Below, one piece after another: positions 46,151 through 54,851 of a DNA stretch of 59,448 nucleotides (positions are counted from its first letter, which is position 1; each line of letters opens with the position of its first letter). A program made the position numbers and the translations under genes. Origin of the DNA: Prolixibacteraceae bacterium (lineage in GTDB: Bacteria; Bacteroidota; Bacteroidia; Bacteroidales; Prolixibacteraceae); assembly GCA_023229575.1 (NCBI GenBank), contig JALNYZ010000022.1, forward strand, positions 1 to 59,448, written 5' to 3'. A model generated the notes under the pieces. The model was given only the letters and a program-made list of their open reading frames with translations, was not told where the DNA came from and searched no databases.

Positions 46151-47218
46151 ATGAAATACATTGCATTCCCTTTACTGATCTGCTTACTATTTGCCTGTGG
46201 TTCAAAAACCACCGAAAATTCCGCCAATTCAGAAAAGCGCCAATATACCGAGCAGAAAAATCCCGTAACCGTGATTGTTTTGCAAAAAGGCCCGTTCCGG
46301 AAAGAGCTGGTAAACAACGGGAAACTGGTCGCCCTGCGAAAAACCAACCTACAGTTTAGGGTGGGGGAACAACTTGAAAAACTGTCGTTCAAAAATGGCG
46401 ACCATGTAAATGCCGGACAGGTAATTGCCGCTTTAGCGCCATTTACTTTCAGCCAGCAGTTGGGCAACGCCGAGATCCAGTTGAAACGGAACAGGATGGA
46501 TATGCAGAACCTCTTGATAGGGCAGGGATATACAACTTTGGACACCAGCAAAATCCCACCCAAAATATATGAGATAGCCTTTGTGAAGTCGGGGTATGCC
46601 GAGGCTTGCCAAAGCTTTAAAACAGCAAAATTCAACTTCGAGTCGGCGCAACTTGTTGCCCCGTTTGGAGGGGTATTGGCCAACATTGAAAAAAAGCGAT
46701 ACGACCGGGTAGATGCAGGCACCACCTTCTGTACGTTGATCGATAACTCAGAATTTGAAGTAAAATTTCGCGTGGTAGAGAGCGAAGTTGGCGATATCCG
46801 GCTGAACGACGAAGTGCAGTTGATCCCTTTCTCTAGCCGGAAAATTTGTCTGGGAAGGATTTCAGAAATCAACCCGGTCGTTGATGAAAATGGGATGATC
46901 CTTGTAAAAGCGCTGGTGAAAAACCCCGGCGGATTGATCGACGGGATGAACGTTAAGGTGATCGTAGAAAAAGAGCTCCTCGATCAGTTGGTGGTTCCCA
47001 AGTCGGCCGTTTTGTTGCGCGACAACCAGGAAGTGTTGTTCAAATACACCAAAAACGGGGTGGCATTCTGGACCTACATCCAAACCCTGGCCGAAAACAC
47101 CACCTCCTATTCGGTGATCGCCAATCCCGACAAAGGGGCAACGCTCACGCCCGGCGATACGGTTATCGTCTCCGGGAATTTGAATTTGGCGCATGAGAGT
47201 AAGGTTGAGCTGAAGTAG
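46151..47218 (+). CDS. HlyD/RND periplasmic adaptor lipoprotein
   Basis: A 355-residue membrane-fusion protein. ATG 46151 is chosen because it starts the lipoprotein signal ending LLFAC. The biotinyl-lipoyl-like motif is GEQLEKLSFKNGDHVNAGQVIAAL in abridged form, with its second half VAPFGGVLANIEKKRYDRV. The C-terminal beta-barrel and MP domains include VVPKSAVLLRDNQEVLF. The hairpin region is short. It should link the RND permease at 50830 to an outer-membrane channel that is not in this window. Confidence 0.88.
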   Translation: MKYIAFPLLICLLFACGSKTTENSANSEKRQYTEQKNPVTVIVLQKGPFRKELVNNGKLVALRKTNLQFRVGEQLEKLSFKNGDHVNAGQVIAALAPFTFSQQLGNAEIQLKRNRMDMQNLLIGQGYTTLDTSKIPPKIYEIAFVKSGYAEACQSFKTAKFNFESAQLVAPFGGVLANIEKKRYDRVDAGTTFCTLIDNSEFEVKFRVVESEVGDIRLNDEVQLIPFSSRKICLGRISEINPVVDENGMILVKALVKNPGGLIDGMNVKVIVEKELLDQLVVPKSAVLLRDNQEVLFKYTKNGVAFWTYIQTLAENTTSYSVIANPDKGATLTPGDTVIVSGNLNLAHESKVELK

Positions 47219-47220
47219 CT

Positions 47221-47311
47221 TTGCTGTTTGAAGAAGTTTGAAGCTTCGCGTTTGAAAAGGTTTGAAGGTTTGAAATGTTTGAATGTTTGACACTTCGCCG
47301 TTTGAAGATTT
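47221..47311 (+). repeat. TTTGAA repeat array after the adaptor gene
   Basis: A run of GTTTGAAG-type units spaced 7-15 bases apart includes GTTTGAAGCTTCGCGTTTGA and GACACTTCGCCGTTTGA. All units face the same way. It starts within 3 bases of the adaptor stop codon. Confidence 0.85.
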
Positions 47312-47407
47312 GGAGACATGGCAAATAGCAAGGGAAATATCGGTAAATGTCAGTATCAACTTAAAGGAAACAAATACAAACGATGATATGCGCAAAATTG
47401 GAAGAAG

Positions 47408-48622
47408 ATGAACCATCCATGCAAAATAATATCTTTTTTAGCACTTTTTGTTGGAATATTAGCTTGTAATAATAATTCCCCAATAAAAATATCAGAGGTT
47501 GATGGACACGATTTTGTTTCATGCAATATTGACAAGATAAAAAACACATATAATCTGAAATTGAGTGAAGTTGCAGAATACAGTGAAATTGTTGTGCTAT
47601 CAAATGACCCTTCTTTGGAGGATGAAGACTATAATATCCAACGGACATTTGTATCTGATAAATATATTATTGTAATGCCATGGACAAGACCAGCTTTACT
47701 TTATAGCAGGGATGGAAAATTCATCAAACGGCTTTTTTCTTCTGATAAAGTAAAAAATTTACTATGGGGATTATACGCACAAATTGACGATGAAAATGAT
47801 AAGTTTTACTTATTAGTTGCTGGTTTAAAACTGTTGATTTTTAATTTACATGATAACAATGTTATCTATATTCCCAAAGCAACGGAATATATATGGGATT
47901 TCGTTCTTATTGATGGCGATAAAATATTTGCAACATTTGAAAACAACCAAAACATTTGGGCGCTTATCCAGCCCATATATGCCCCCAAAGCGGAATACTT
48001 GCACGGCAGGGTTAGTAATAATCTCCTTAACAAAATAAGCAACAGTTCGGGAAAAATATTAATGTGGGGCAATACCATTATATTAAGTTTTTCATCAGCA
48101 AATGACACGTCTTATTACTATAATCCGAAAAATAAAACTTTCTCCCCATTCCTACGTTGTTTTTCACCAAAAAATTCCATTGATCTTAATAAGCGAATCA
48201 AAAATTCGCCGGAACTCCTGGCTGTGGCAGAAACCAGATTATTAACAAATAATAAGCTACTACATAAGCGGTTGTTTTTTGTAAGTGATAGGTATAATCT
48301 TTTTAGTTTGCATTATGGCACTAATAAATACTTTATTGTTGACAAGCATGGCGAGCAGGCTTATTTTCTAAACAAAATTGTCAATGATTTCTGGGGAGGG
48401 CTGGGCATGAATTATGAAAGCATGTTTAGCGGATGGCAGTATATAAATAACAATGACGGCTATCTTACATTTAATTATAGCACAGCCAAGCTCAGGGAAG
48501 AAATAACGAAACTAAATATTGACACCCTAGAAGAAATCGGCAAAAATAAGCTTATAAAACTAAACAATAAGATTAAAACAGACAATTGCAATGTTTTGTT
48601 TATTAGTAAATTAAAGAAATAG
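47408..48622 (+). CDS. 6-bladed beta-propeller lipoprotein without own peptide
   Basis: A 404-residue lipoprotein (lipobox VGILAC). The start of the propeller, LSEVAEYSEIVVLSNDP, and a strand pattern of YSRDGKFIKRLFS type fit the TolB-like propeller group. The GRGPxE hallmark of the other copies is absent. No peptide or thioredoxin-like gene is attached directly; the peptide gene at 48748 follows it. It may be an orphaned or specialised copy. Confidence 0.72.
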   Translation: MNHPCKIISFLALFVGILACNNNSPIKISEVDGHDFVSCNIDKIKNTYNLKLSEVAEYSEIVVLSNDPSLEDEDYNIQRTFVSDKYIIVMPWTRPALLYSRDGKFIKRLFSSDKVKNLLWGLYAQIDDENDKFYLLVAGLKLLIFNLHDNNVIYIPKATEYIWDFVLIDGDKIFATFENNQNIWALIQPIYAPKAEYLHGRVSNNLLNKISNSSGKILMWGNTIILSFSSANDTSYYYNPKNKTFSPFLRCFSPKNSIDLNKRIKNSPELLAVAETRLLTNNKLLHKRLFFVSDRYNLFSLHYGTNKYFIVDKHGEQAYFLNKIVNDFWGGLGMNYESMFSGWQYINNNDGYLTFNYSTAKLREEITKLNIDTLEEIGKNKLIKLNNKIKTDNCNVLFISKLKK

Positions 48623-48747
48623 AAATAAAATGAATATATTTTCCAGATTAACATTTAACCTGAGATATAGAAGAGGTCCGCCATTTGAAATTGAAGTGAA
48701 TCGTTAGTATTTGGAAATACTTATCATAAATTTAAAAATGGCACAAA

Positions 48748-49089
48748 ATGAAATCGAAAATTAAAATTGTATGTGTATTCCTAATCTTTGCTGCTCTTAT
48801 TTCGATAAGCTTTCTGTCAATTGACAGAAATGGAAGCAATGATTTAAACTTGAATGCTTTAATAAAAATTGCTTTGGCTGATGGAGAAGGTGGTGGAGGT
48901 GGCGGAGGTGGAACACTTACATGCAAATGCAAATCTTGTCCAGGAGATGAGTCTGGATGCTGGAGCTATAATTATGATGACACATCTTGTGGGGGAAATA
49001 ATTCTGGTTATACCGGTTCAACTCAGTGTCAAGGTTATGGAGCAGGTTATATTGAGGAGCACGTCATTACATGTAATGGACCTTGTTGA
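48748..49089 (+). CDS. Secreted Gly/Cys-rich peptide (module 2)
   Basis: A 113-residue precursor. The signal peptide (residues 1-22) is followed by LNLNALIKIALA, which parallels the NVEALA propiece. Then come DGE, eight consecutive glycines and a core with eight cysteines, including CKCKSC, GCW, SCGG, QCQ and TCNGPC. Even Cys number and a Gly linker after an -ALA site suggest a leader-linker-core layout with up to four disulfides. Function unknown. Confidence 0.72.
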   Translation: MKSKIKIVCVFLIFAALISISFLSIDRNGSNDLNLNALIKIALADGEGGGGGGGGTLTCKCKSCPGDESGCWSYNYDDTSCGGNNSGYTGSTQCQGYGAGYIEEHVITCNGPC

Positions 49090-49100
49090 GTTTATTAATT

Positions 49101-49138
49101 ACAGGGAAGGTCATTTCTTCCCTGTATAATTTTAAAAA
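49101..49138 (+). terminator. Hairpin after peptide 2
   Basis: A perfect 9-base stem, ACAGGGAAG/CTTCCCTGT (49101-49109, 49117-49125), has a 7-base loop and is followed by ATAATTTTAAAA. It lies between the peptide stop (49089) and the propeller start (49139), as in the other two modules. Confidence 0.8.
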
Positions 49139-50155
49139 ATGAGAATAAAATATTTTGTTATCCTGCTAATATTGTCATTAGTAGGATGTAAAAAAAAGGA
49201 AGTGCCTTTTATTGATAATTTCAGTGATAAAGGTAAGGTTCCTTATTCAGTTATAGAAAATCTACCTAATTTCATTATGTATTATCCAATTCGCATGTTA
49301 ATGATTAAAAATATGCTTATTGTTGCTGATTACAAGGGGAACAAAATATTTACACTTTTTAACCTTGAGTCAGGTAAAAGTTTTCAATTTGGAAATCAAG
49401 GTCATGGACCAAATGATTTTATTGATGGCTATGGTTTAGCCCCATTAACAGATACATCTTTTGTAGTCTTCGATAGGATGGTGAAGAAAGTTTCGTTTTT
49501 CAGGGTTGAAAATGACACTGTATTTTGTTACAAAAAATCTAATATACCGGCAATCAATAATGTTTTCCCATTCAACGATTCAATCTTTGTGACAAATGGA
49601 AATTACCCATTTGATAAAAACTTTGGAGTTGTTGATCTATCGAAAGATACCCTTTATTCATGTATTGATTATCCCTCAATCACCAAAGATAAACTATCTG
49701 CACAAGCAAAGCAGCGTGCTTACTACAGCCATATAGTCAGAAAACCAAATTCAAACAGGTTCGTGGCATTTAAAGCTTCCCATCACATTATTGATGTTAT
49801 GGATTTGACAAATAATGAGCTCAAATTAATCGAAAGGAGAATTTTTATCCATAATGAATGGAAAATGTCGAGAAATATTCCAGTACCTAGTGTTAGAGGC
49901 ACATTAAATCGTTTTACCGCAATGCTTGCAGGTTCAGACAATCGAATATTTGCTTGTTATAAAATAAAGGACGAAGACAATAAATCTCAATGGAGCATCC
50001 TGACTTTTGACTGGGATGGTAATCCTCAAAATAGATATGATATTCCATTTATACCATATGCGTTTACAAGTACAAATGATTCAACGCTTTATAGTATAGC
50101 CTTAATCGGTAAAGAATATAAACTTGTTAAAATTGACATGCCACCTAAAGATTAA
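49139..50155 (+). CDS. 6-bladed beta-propeller lipoprotein (module 2)
   Basis: A 338-residue lipoprotein with lipobox LSLVGC. The hallmark GNQGHGPNDF lies near residue 87, and TFDWDGNPQNRY near the end matches the module 1 protein. It starts right after the hairpin behind peptide 2 and is followed after 6 bases by the thioredoxin-like gene. Presumed envelope-located binding or sensing protein. Confidence 0.82.
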   Translation: MRIKYFVILLILSLVGCKKKEVPFIDNFSDKGKVPYSVIENLPNFIMYYPIRMLMIKNMLIVADYKGNKIFTLFNLESGKSFQFGNQGHGPNDFIDGYGLAPLTDTSFVVFDRMVKKVSFFRVENDTVFCYKKSNIPAINNVFPFNDSIFVTNGNYPFDKNFGVVDLSKDTLYSCIDYPSITKDKLSAQAKQRAYYSHIVRKPNSNRFVAFKASHHIIDVMDLTNNELKLIERRIFIHNEWKMSRNIPVPSVRGTLNRFTAMLAGSDNRIFACYKIKDEDNKSQWSILTFDWDGNPQNRYDIPFIPYAFTSTNDSTLYSIALIGKEYKLVKIDMPPKD

Positions 50156-50161
50156 TTAACT

Positions 50162-50713
50162 ATGAAAAAAATAGCTATATTATTTATCCTGTTTGGTGTG
50201 TTTGCGTGTTCTGACTCAAGAACCAAGCATATTAAAACCTTCCTGAAAGAAAAAAAAGGTGAATTAATCTACCTTCCTGACTCTTTTACCGTTCAATCTT
50301 TAGATGTGGATAGTACTTATTCACTTTCAAATTCAAAGAAATTTGTTCATTGCTTAATGTTAAGGGTAGTAACATCAATAAATGGAGATTGTCATGTATG
50401 TGTGAGTCAATTGAAGGAATGGGAATCAGTAGTCAATAAATGGCCCAAAGAAAAAATAAGATTTTTATTTTTTATTCATGCTGAAAATTATGCAAGATTT
50501 GAATTAATGAATAAAGGCGAAATAAGCTTTAAGTATCCTGTTGTTTATGATTATAAAAATGACTTTGTATTAAAAAATAAAATCCCAGACGATTACCTGT
50601 TAAATACGATGCTTATTGATAGCACTGGTAAGGTAATTGTTGTTGGCAATCCACTTAAATCAAAAGAAATATTGACTTTGTATGAAAATGCAATATTTAG
50701 ACAGAATCAATAA
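50162..50713 (+). CDS. Thioredoxin-fold lipoprotein with CxxC (module 2)
   Basis: A 183-residue lipoprotein (lipobox FGVFAC). The redox motif SINGDCHVCVSQLKEW is nearly the same as in module 1 (INGDCYPC), and NTMLIDSTGKVIVVGNP matches the C-terminal thioredoxin strands. It is expected to act on cysteines outside the cytoplasm. Confidence 0.78.
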   Translation: MKKIAILFILFGVFACSDSRTKHIKTFLKEKKGELIYLPDSFTVQSLDVDSTYSLSNSKKFVHCLMLRVVTSINGDCHVCVSQLKEWESVVNKWPKEKIRFLFFIHAENYARFELMNKGEISFKYPVVYDYKNDFVLKNKIPDDYLLNTMLIDSTGKVIVVGNPLKSKEILTLYENAIFRQNQ

Positions 50714-50730
50714 ATTTCAGTGCATAACTT

Positions 50731-50815
50731 GTTTGAATGGTTTGAAGCTTTGCATACGAAACCATTAAACAATCAAACCTTTTGGGATTCAAACGCTCAA
50801 ACATTCAAACATTTT
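50731..50815 (+). repeat. TTTGAA/TTCAAAC inverted repeat array before the RND gene
   Basis: TTTGAATGGTTTGAAGC in the first half is mirrored by TTCAAACGCTCAAACATTC in the second half. It ends about 15 bases before the RND start codon, so it would be in the 5' leader. Confidence 0.85.
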
Positions 50816-50829
50816 CTAACTACACCCCC

Positions 50830-53800
50830 ATGATCAACTTCCTTATCCGTCGCCCCATAGCTGTCACCATGTCATTCATCGCCATATTGGTGCTTGGTGT
50901 TTTTGCCATGAATTTTATTCCCGTATCGCTTATGCCGGATATCGATATTCCGGAGATAACTGTACAGGTGAGCGATGCGAACACCACGGCCAGGGAACTG
51001 GAAAATACAGTCGTTCAGCCCATTCGCCGGCAACTGATGCAGGTGGCTCATCTTGCGGATATTACGAGCGAATGCCGCAACGAAAACGGCGTTATCCACC
51101 TGAAATTCGAATACGGCACCTCTATCGATTATGCTTTTATTGAAGTGAATGAGAAGATTGACCGTGCCATGAACAACCTTCCCCGCAACATCCTCCGCCC
51201 CAAAGTGATCAAAGCCAATGCCACCGACATCCCCGTTTTCTACCTCAACCTCACCCTCAAATCCTCCAACCCCCAAAACATTTCAAACGGCGAAGCCTCA
51301 AACCCTCAAACGGCGCAGCCCTCAAACAGCGCAGCGTCAAACATTTCAAACGGCGAAGCCACAAACCGCGCAGCGCCAAACGGCGAAGCCTCTGGTCTTT
51401 ACCCCGTCTCCCAACAATTCGTCAACCTGAGCCGTTTCGCAACGAACGTGATATCAAAACGCATCGAACAATTGCCCGAGGTCGCCATGGTAGATATCAG
51501 CGGGACCGTGAGCCCTGAATTGCTGATCCTACCCGATAACCAAAAACTTGAATCGCTCGGGATCACCCTGACAACCCTCGAAAACAGCATCAGGAACAGC
51601 AACATTAAATTGGGGAATTTGTTGATCCGCGACGGGCAATACCAATACAGTATCCGGTTCTCGTCGACCCTGCAAAATAAAAAGGATATTGAGAACGTCT
51701 ACTTTAAGGTAAAGGAGCGTTTGTTGCAGCTGAAAGATGTGGCCACGGTGATCGAACATCCCCAAAAGCAGAAAGGGATGGTACTGCACAATGGAAAGGA
51801 TGCGGTGGTATTTGCCGTTATTAAACAAAGCGATGCCCGTATGTCGGAGCTGAAATCGAAGCTGAACGATCTGATTGGCCGTTTTGAAAAAGATTATCCC
51901 GATATCCGGTTCGACATAACACGGAACCAAACCACTTTGCTCGACTTCTCGATCGGGAACCTCTATCAGGATTTATTGTGGGGCGCCCTGCTCGCCTTTA
52001 TTGTCATGTTCCTTTTTATGAAAGATTACAGGGCGCCATGGCTCGTTGGGATTACTATTCCGACTTCGCTGGTTGTATCGATGTTGTTCTTTTATATTTT
52101 GCATATTTCGATGAATATCGTCTCATTATCGGGTATCATTTTGGGGGTAGGAATGACGGTCGACAATTCGATTATCGTCATCGACAACATCACCCAGCAC
52201 CGCAAACGCATACTTCAGCAAAAACAAGCCCAAGCTTATGCAACCGAGAAACTCTCCAACCCTCAAACAACAGAAACTCAATCAACAACAGAAACAACAG
52301 AAACAAAGCGCGCCTCCCTCTCCATCCTCGACTCCGCCTGTGCCTCTGGTACCAACGAAATTTTCGCCCCGCTCCTGAGTTCCGCATTGACCAACTGCGC
52401 GGTGTTTATCCCCTTGATTTTCATCAGCGGCATCGCGGGGGCGATGTTTTACGACCAGGCGATGGCAGTGACGATCGGGTTACTTGTTTCGCTGGGCGTT
52501 TCGGTCACGATATTGCCCGTTTATTATCGTTTGATCTACCGCAGCAAGGAGGGCGCCAGTCAGTTGAAATTTATGAAACGGATTAACCTGCTGAACTTCG
52601 AAGTGCTCTATATGTCGGGTTTCCGGTTCGTGATGCGCAATCAGGTTTTGGCCACGGTCCTGGTTATTGCCTGTCTGGCAGGAAGTTGTATCATGTACCC
52701 ATTTTTGGAAAAAACCCGCCTTCCGGCCATCGAAAAAGACGAGTTAATGCTTGCAGTCGACTGGAACGAACACATTCATGTGAGCGAGAACAAACGCAGG
52801 ACATTGCAACTGATTGACCATTTGCAGGGCCAATTGGAGCAGAATACCTGCATGGTTGGGGAGCAGAAATTTGTGATGGATAAAAACAGCGTCGCCTCCT
52901 CGGCAGAAGCGCTGATATATTTAAAGATAAAACGTCCATCCCAGTTGGATAGTACCCAGAGGGCAGTAGAAGTGTACCTGAGGAAGAATTTTCCGCGAAG
53001 CATTGTCCAGGAGCGCGAGGTAGACAATATTTTCAATATGATTTTTTCTTCGGACGAAAGGCCGCTGACAGCAAGGCTAAGGGCTGTCAACGATTATGGC
53101 CCGAACAAAGTGGCATACCTGCAAAATACGCTAAACAAAATCCGGTCTGCTTTGCCCGGGCAACCCATCGAAGGGATCCCTTTGTCGGAATATACCATCC
53201 TGCATACCGACCCAGTAAAGCTGATGCTGTATGATGTTTCGTTCGACGATGTTTATGGCCGTTTGAAAAGCGCGTTCAACGAAAACCAGGTGTTCCTGAT
53301 TTCCGACAACCAGGATTTTGTCCCGGTTGTTGTGGGTGGCAAAGCTAGCGATATCCGGTCTGTGATCAATGAGCTGTTTATTCGGAGCAAGAAAAACGAG
53401 CTGATACCGGTTCGCGATCTTGTTTCGGAGAGCAAAGGGGAAGATTTGAAACTGATCGTTGCCGGAAAGGAAGGTGAATATTTTCCGGTAAACTTTGATA
53501 TTGCACCTGAAAAGTTGGGTGAAATAACTGAAAAAGTGGGGACTGTCGTACGGCAGGAGCGATTGTTTGAGGTGGGCTTTAGTGGAAATATCTTTTCGAA
53601 CAAAGCTTTGATGAAAGAGCTGACCATTATCCTGCTGATAGGGTTTGCCCTGCTCTACTTTATCCTGACCTCGCAGTTTGAATCGTTGACACTCCCATTG
53701 TTGGTACTCTTGGAAGTGCCAATTGATATTTTTGGCGCGTTTATCGCCCTGAAGTTGGGCGGCACCGGGATTAACTTGATGTCGCTGATCGGCATTGTGG

Positions 53801-54108
53801 TGATGAGCGGGATCGTGATCAACGATTCGATCCTCAAAGTGGATACCATGAATAAACTGTATAATGAAGGCATGCCGTTGATGCGGGCAATCGTCGAATC
53901 CGGACACCGGCGGTTGCTCTCCATTATCATGACCAGCCTGACCGCTATCCTAGCATTGCTTCCCATTTTATTTACTCCCGGCCTTGGGGCCGATCTGCAA
54001 AAGCCACTTGCCTTGGCCGTAATCGGAAGCATGATACTGGGAACGCTGGTTAGCTTGTATTTTGTGCCGTTGTGTTTTTATTATCTAAAGAAAGGCGACA
54101 AAGTCTGA
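50830..54108 (+). CDS. RND (AcrB/HAE1-like) efflux permease
   Basis: A 1092-residue permease with the RND layout: TM1 (FLIRRPIAVTMSF), porter domain, TM2-6, second porter domain, TM7-12. Helix 4 has GMTVDNSIIVIDN, with a single Asp where AcrB has two. TM10 has VVMSGIVINDSILKVD. Residues about 144-187 and 474-493 are encoded by inserted repeat DNA, explaining its length above the usual 1020-1050. ATG 50830 is used; an upstream TTG lies in the repeat array. It pairs with the adaptor at 46151. Confidence 0.9.
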   Translation: MINFLIRRPIAVTMSFIAILVLGVFAMNFIPVSLMPDIDIPEITVQVSDANTTARELENTVVQPIRRQLMQVAHLADITSECRNENGVIHLKFEYGTSIDYAFIEVNEKIDRAMNNLPRNILRPKVIKANATDIPVFYLNLTLKSSNPQNISNGEASNPQTAQPSNSAASNISNGEATNRAAPNGEASGLYPVSQQFVNLSRFATNVISKRIEQLPEVAMVDISGTVSPELLILPDNQKLESLGITLTTLENSIRNSNIKLGNLLIRDGQYQYSIRFSSTLQNKKDIENVYFKVKERLLQLKDVATVIEHPQKQKGMVLHNGKDAVVFAVIKQSDARMSELKSKLNDLIGRFEKDYPDIRFDITRNQTTLLDFSIGNLYQDLLWGALLAFIVMFLFMKDYRAPWLVGITIPTSLVVSMLFFYILHISMNIVSLSGIILGVGMTVDNSIIVIDNITQHRKRILQQKQAQAYATEKLSNPQTTETQSTTETTETKRASLSILDSACASGTNEIFAPLLSSALTNCAVFIPLIFISGIAGAMFYDQAMAVTIGLLVSLGVSVTILPVYYRLIYRSKEGASQLKFMKRINLLNFEVLYMSGFRFVMRNQVLATVLVIACLAGSCIMYPFLEKTRLPAIEKDELMLAVDWNEHIHVSENKRRTLQLIDHLQGQLEQNTCMVGEQKFVMDKNSVASSAEALIYLKIKRPSQLDSTQRAVEVYLRKNFPRSIVQEREVDNIFNMIFSSDERPLTARLRAVNDYGPNKVAYLQNTLNKIRSALPGQPIEGIPLSEYTILHTDPVKLMLYDVSFDDVYGRLKSAFNENQVFLISDNQDFVPVVVGGKASDIRSVINELFIRSKKNELIPVRDLVSESKGEDLKLIVAGKEGEYFPVNFDIAPEKLGEITEKVGTVVRQERLFEVGFSGNIFSNKALMKELTIILLIGFALLYFILTSQFESLTLPLLVLLEVPIDIFGAFIALKLGGTGINLMSLIGIVVMSGIVINDSILKVDTMNKLYNEGMPLMRAIVESGHRRLLSIIMTSLTAILALLPILFTPGLGADLQKPLALAVIGSMILGTLVSLYFVPLCFYYLKKGDKV
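51263..51392 (+). repeat. TTCAAAC/GCGAAGC repeat inserted in frame in RND porter domain
   Basis: CAAACGGCGAAGCCTCAAAC-like units repeat at least four times and are translated as SNGEAS/SNPQT-type peptides. The insertion lies between FYLNLTLKS and LYPVSQQFVN, a surface loop of the first porter domain by comparison with AcrB. Confidence 0.85.
52251..52310 (+). repeat. Second in-frame repeat in the RND gene
   Basis: CTCAAACAACAGAAACTC and several ACAACAGAAAC units are translated as a Thr/Glu/Ser/Gln-rich loop (SNPQTTETQS...). They lie in the cytoplasmic loop after TM4, where related permeases have only a short linker. Confidence 0.8.
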
Positions 54109-54118
54109 TACTATAAAA

Positions 54119-54300
54119 ATTTGAATGTTTGAGTGTTTGAAAGTTTGAACGTTTCGGACGCAAATATTCGAACCTTCAAACAGCGAAGCCTCAAACGCTC
54201 AAACGCGAAGCTTCAAACATTCAAACCTTTTTCAAACAGCGAAGCCTCAAACATTCAAACTTTTTCAAACAGCGAAGCGTCAAACACTCAAACATTTTTC
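54119..54300 (+). repeat. Large TTTGAA/TTCAAAC array between RND and DUF1573 genes
   Basis: Forward units (TTTGAATGTTTGAGTGTTTG) give way to reverse units. A higher-order unit of about 33-37 bases, TTTTTCAAACAGCGAAGC followed by CTCAAACATTCAAAC, repeats about three times. It ends 8 bases before the DUF1573 start codon. Confidence 0.88.
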
Positions 54301-54307
54301 AACCGCA

Positions 54308-54688
54308 ATGAACAAATTTTATTCTATCGTACTATTGATCCTGTTTGGCGCATGCGCTACCCCCGTCGTGCGCAACGATGCGTCTATCGGTTTTGCCATA
54401 ACAAAGCATGATTTTGGGATGGTACCTTTTAAAAAAGAGGCAGCTTGTACTTTTGAATTCTCGAATACGGGAAAATCGGCATTGGTGATATCTGATGTAA
54501 AAACCTCCTGTGGCTGCACTGTGCCCGAGTGGCCTCAAAAACCAATTCTTCCGGGGGAGAAGGGATTGCTGAAGATCAGGTACGACGCGGCCTTTCCGGG
54601 TGTATTCCACAAGACTGTGGAGGTAATTTACAACGGGACCGGTTCGCCGGTTACGTTAGAAATATATGGTGAAGTTGAGTATCTTTAA
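54308..54688 (+). CDS. DUF1573 lipoprotein (second copy)
   Basis: A 126-residue lipoprotein (lipobox LFGAC) with DUF1573 motifs KTSCGCTVPEWP and VEVIYNGTGSPVTLEIYG. It is a clear paralogue of the protein at 45620, with the same length and the same SCxC and YNGxxSP signatures. The translation start lies next to the repeat array. Confidence 0.86.
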   Translation: MNKFYSIVLLILFGACATPVVRNDASIGFAITKHDFGMVPFKKEAACTFEFSNTGKSALVISDVKTSCGCTVPEWPQKPILPGEKGLLKIRYDAAFPGVFHKTVEVIYNGTGSPVTLEIYGEVEYL

Positions 54689-54735
54689 AAAAGTGGATTA
54701 CTAACAAATATCGTTTATGATTATACCCCTTGAGT

Positions 54736-54813
54736 CCTTTGTGAGAACCTTTGAGTCCTTAGTGGTGAAATTTAAATGCTTAACCACAAAGGTACCAAAG
54801 GATAGCACAAAGG
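54736..54813. repeat. Imperfect 31-base inverted repeat of CCTTTGTG type
   Basis: Arms 54736-54766 and 54783-54813 share CCTTTGTG, CCTTTG and CCTT-GTGGT in order when one is reverse-complemented. The spacer is about 16 bases. It lies between the DUF1573 and signal peptidase genes; no T-run follows. Confidence 0.7.
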
Positions 54814-54851
54814 AAACACAAAGAATTACGTTAACTATACATCATTGAATT

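Noticed and set aside
46138..46872. 244-codon minus-strand open frame
   Set aside because: It lies wholly inside the adaptor gene on the other strand, has no recognisable protein features and is explained by the codon pattern of the real gene.
51978..52586. 202-codon plus-strand frame inside the RND gene
   Set aside because: Out-of-frame shadow of a clearly coding membrane segment; Arg/His-rich, no domain.
53131..53907. 258-codon minus-strand open frame
   Set aside because: Fully antisense to the RND permease, whose motifs are intact; no independent signal or domain.
54119..54300. CRISPR-like appearance of repeated TTCAAAC units
   Set aside because: Units are short, irregularly spaced, partly inverted, and lack unique spacers of constant length; no cas genes are present.
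54133..54411. 92-codon frame over the repeat array
   Set aside because: Composed of repeat units and overlapping the start of the DUF1573 gene in another frame.
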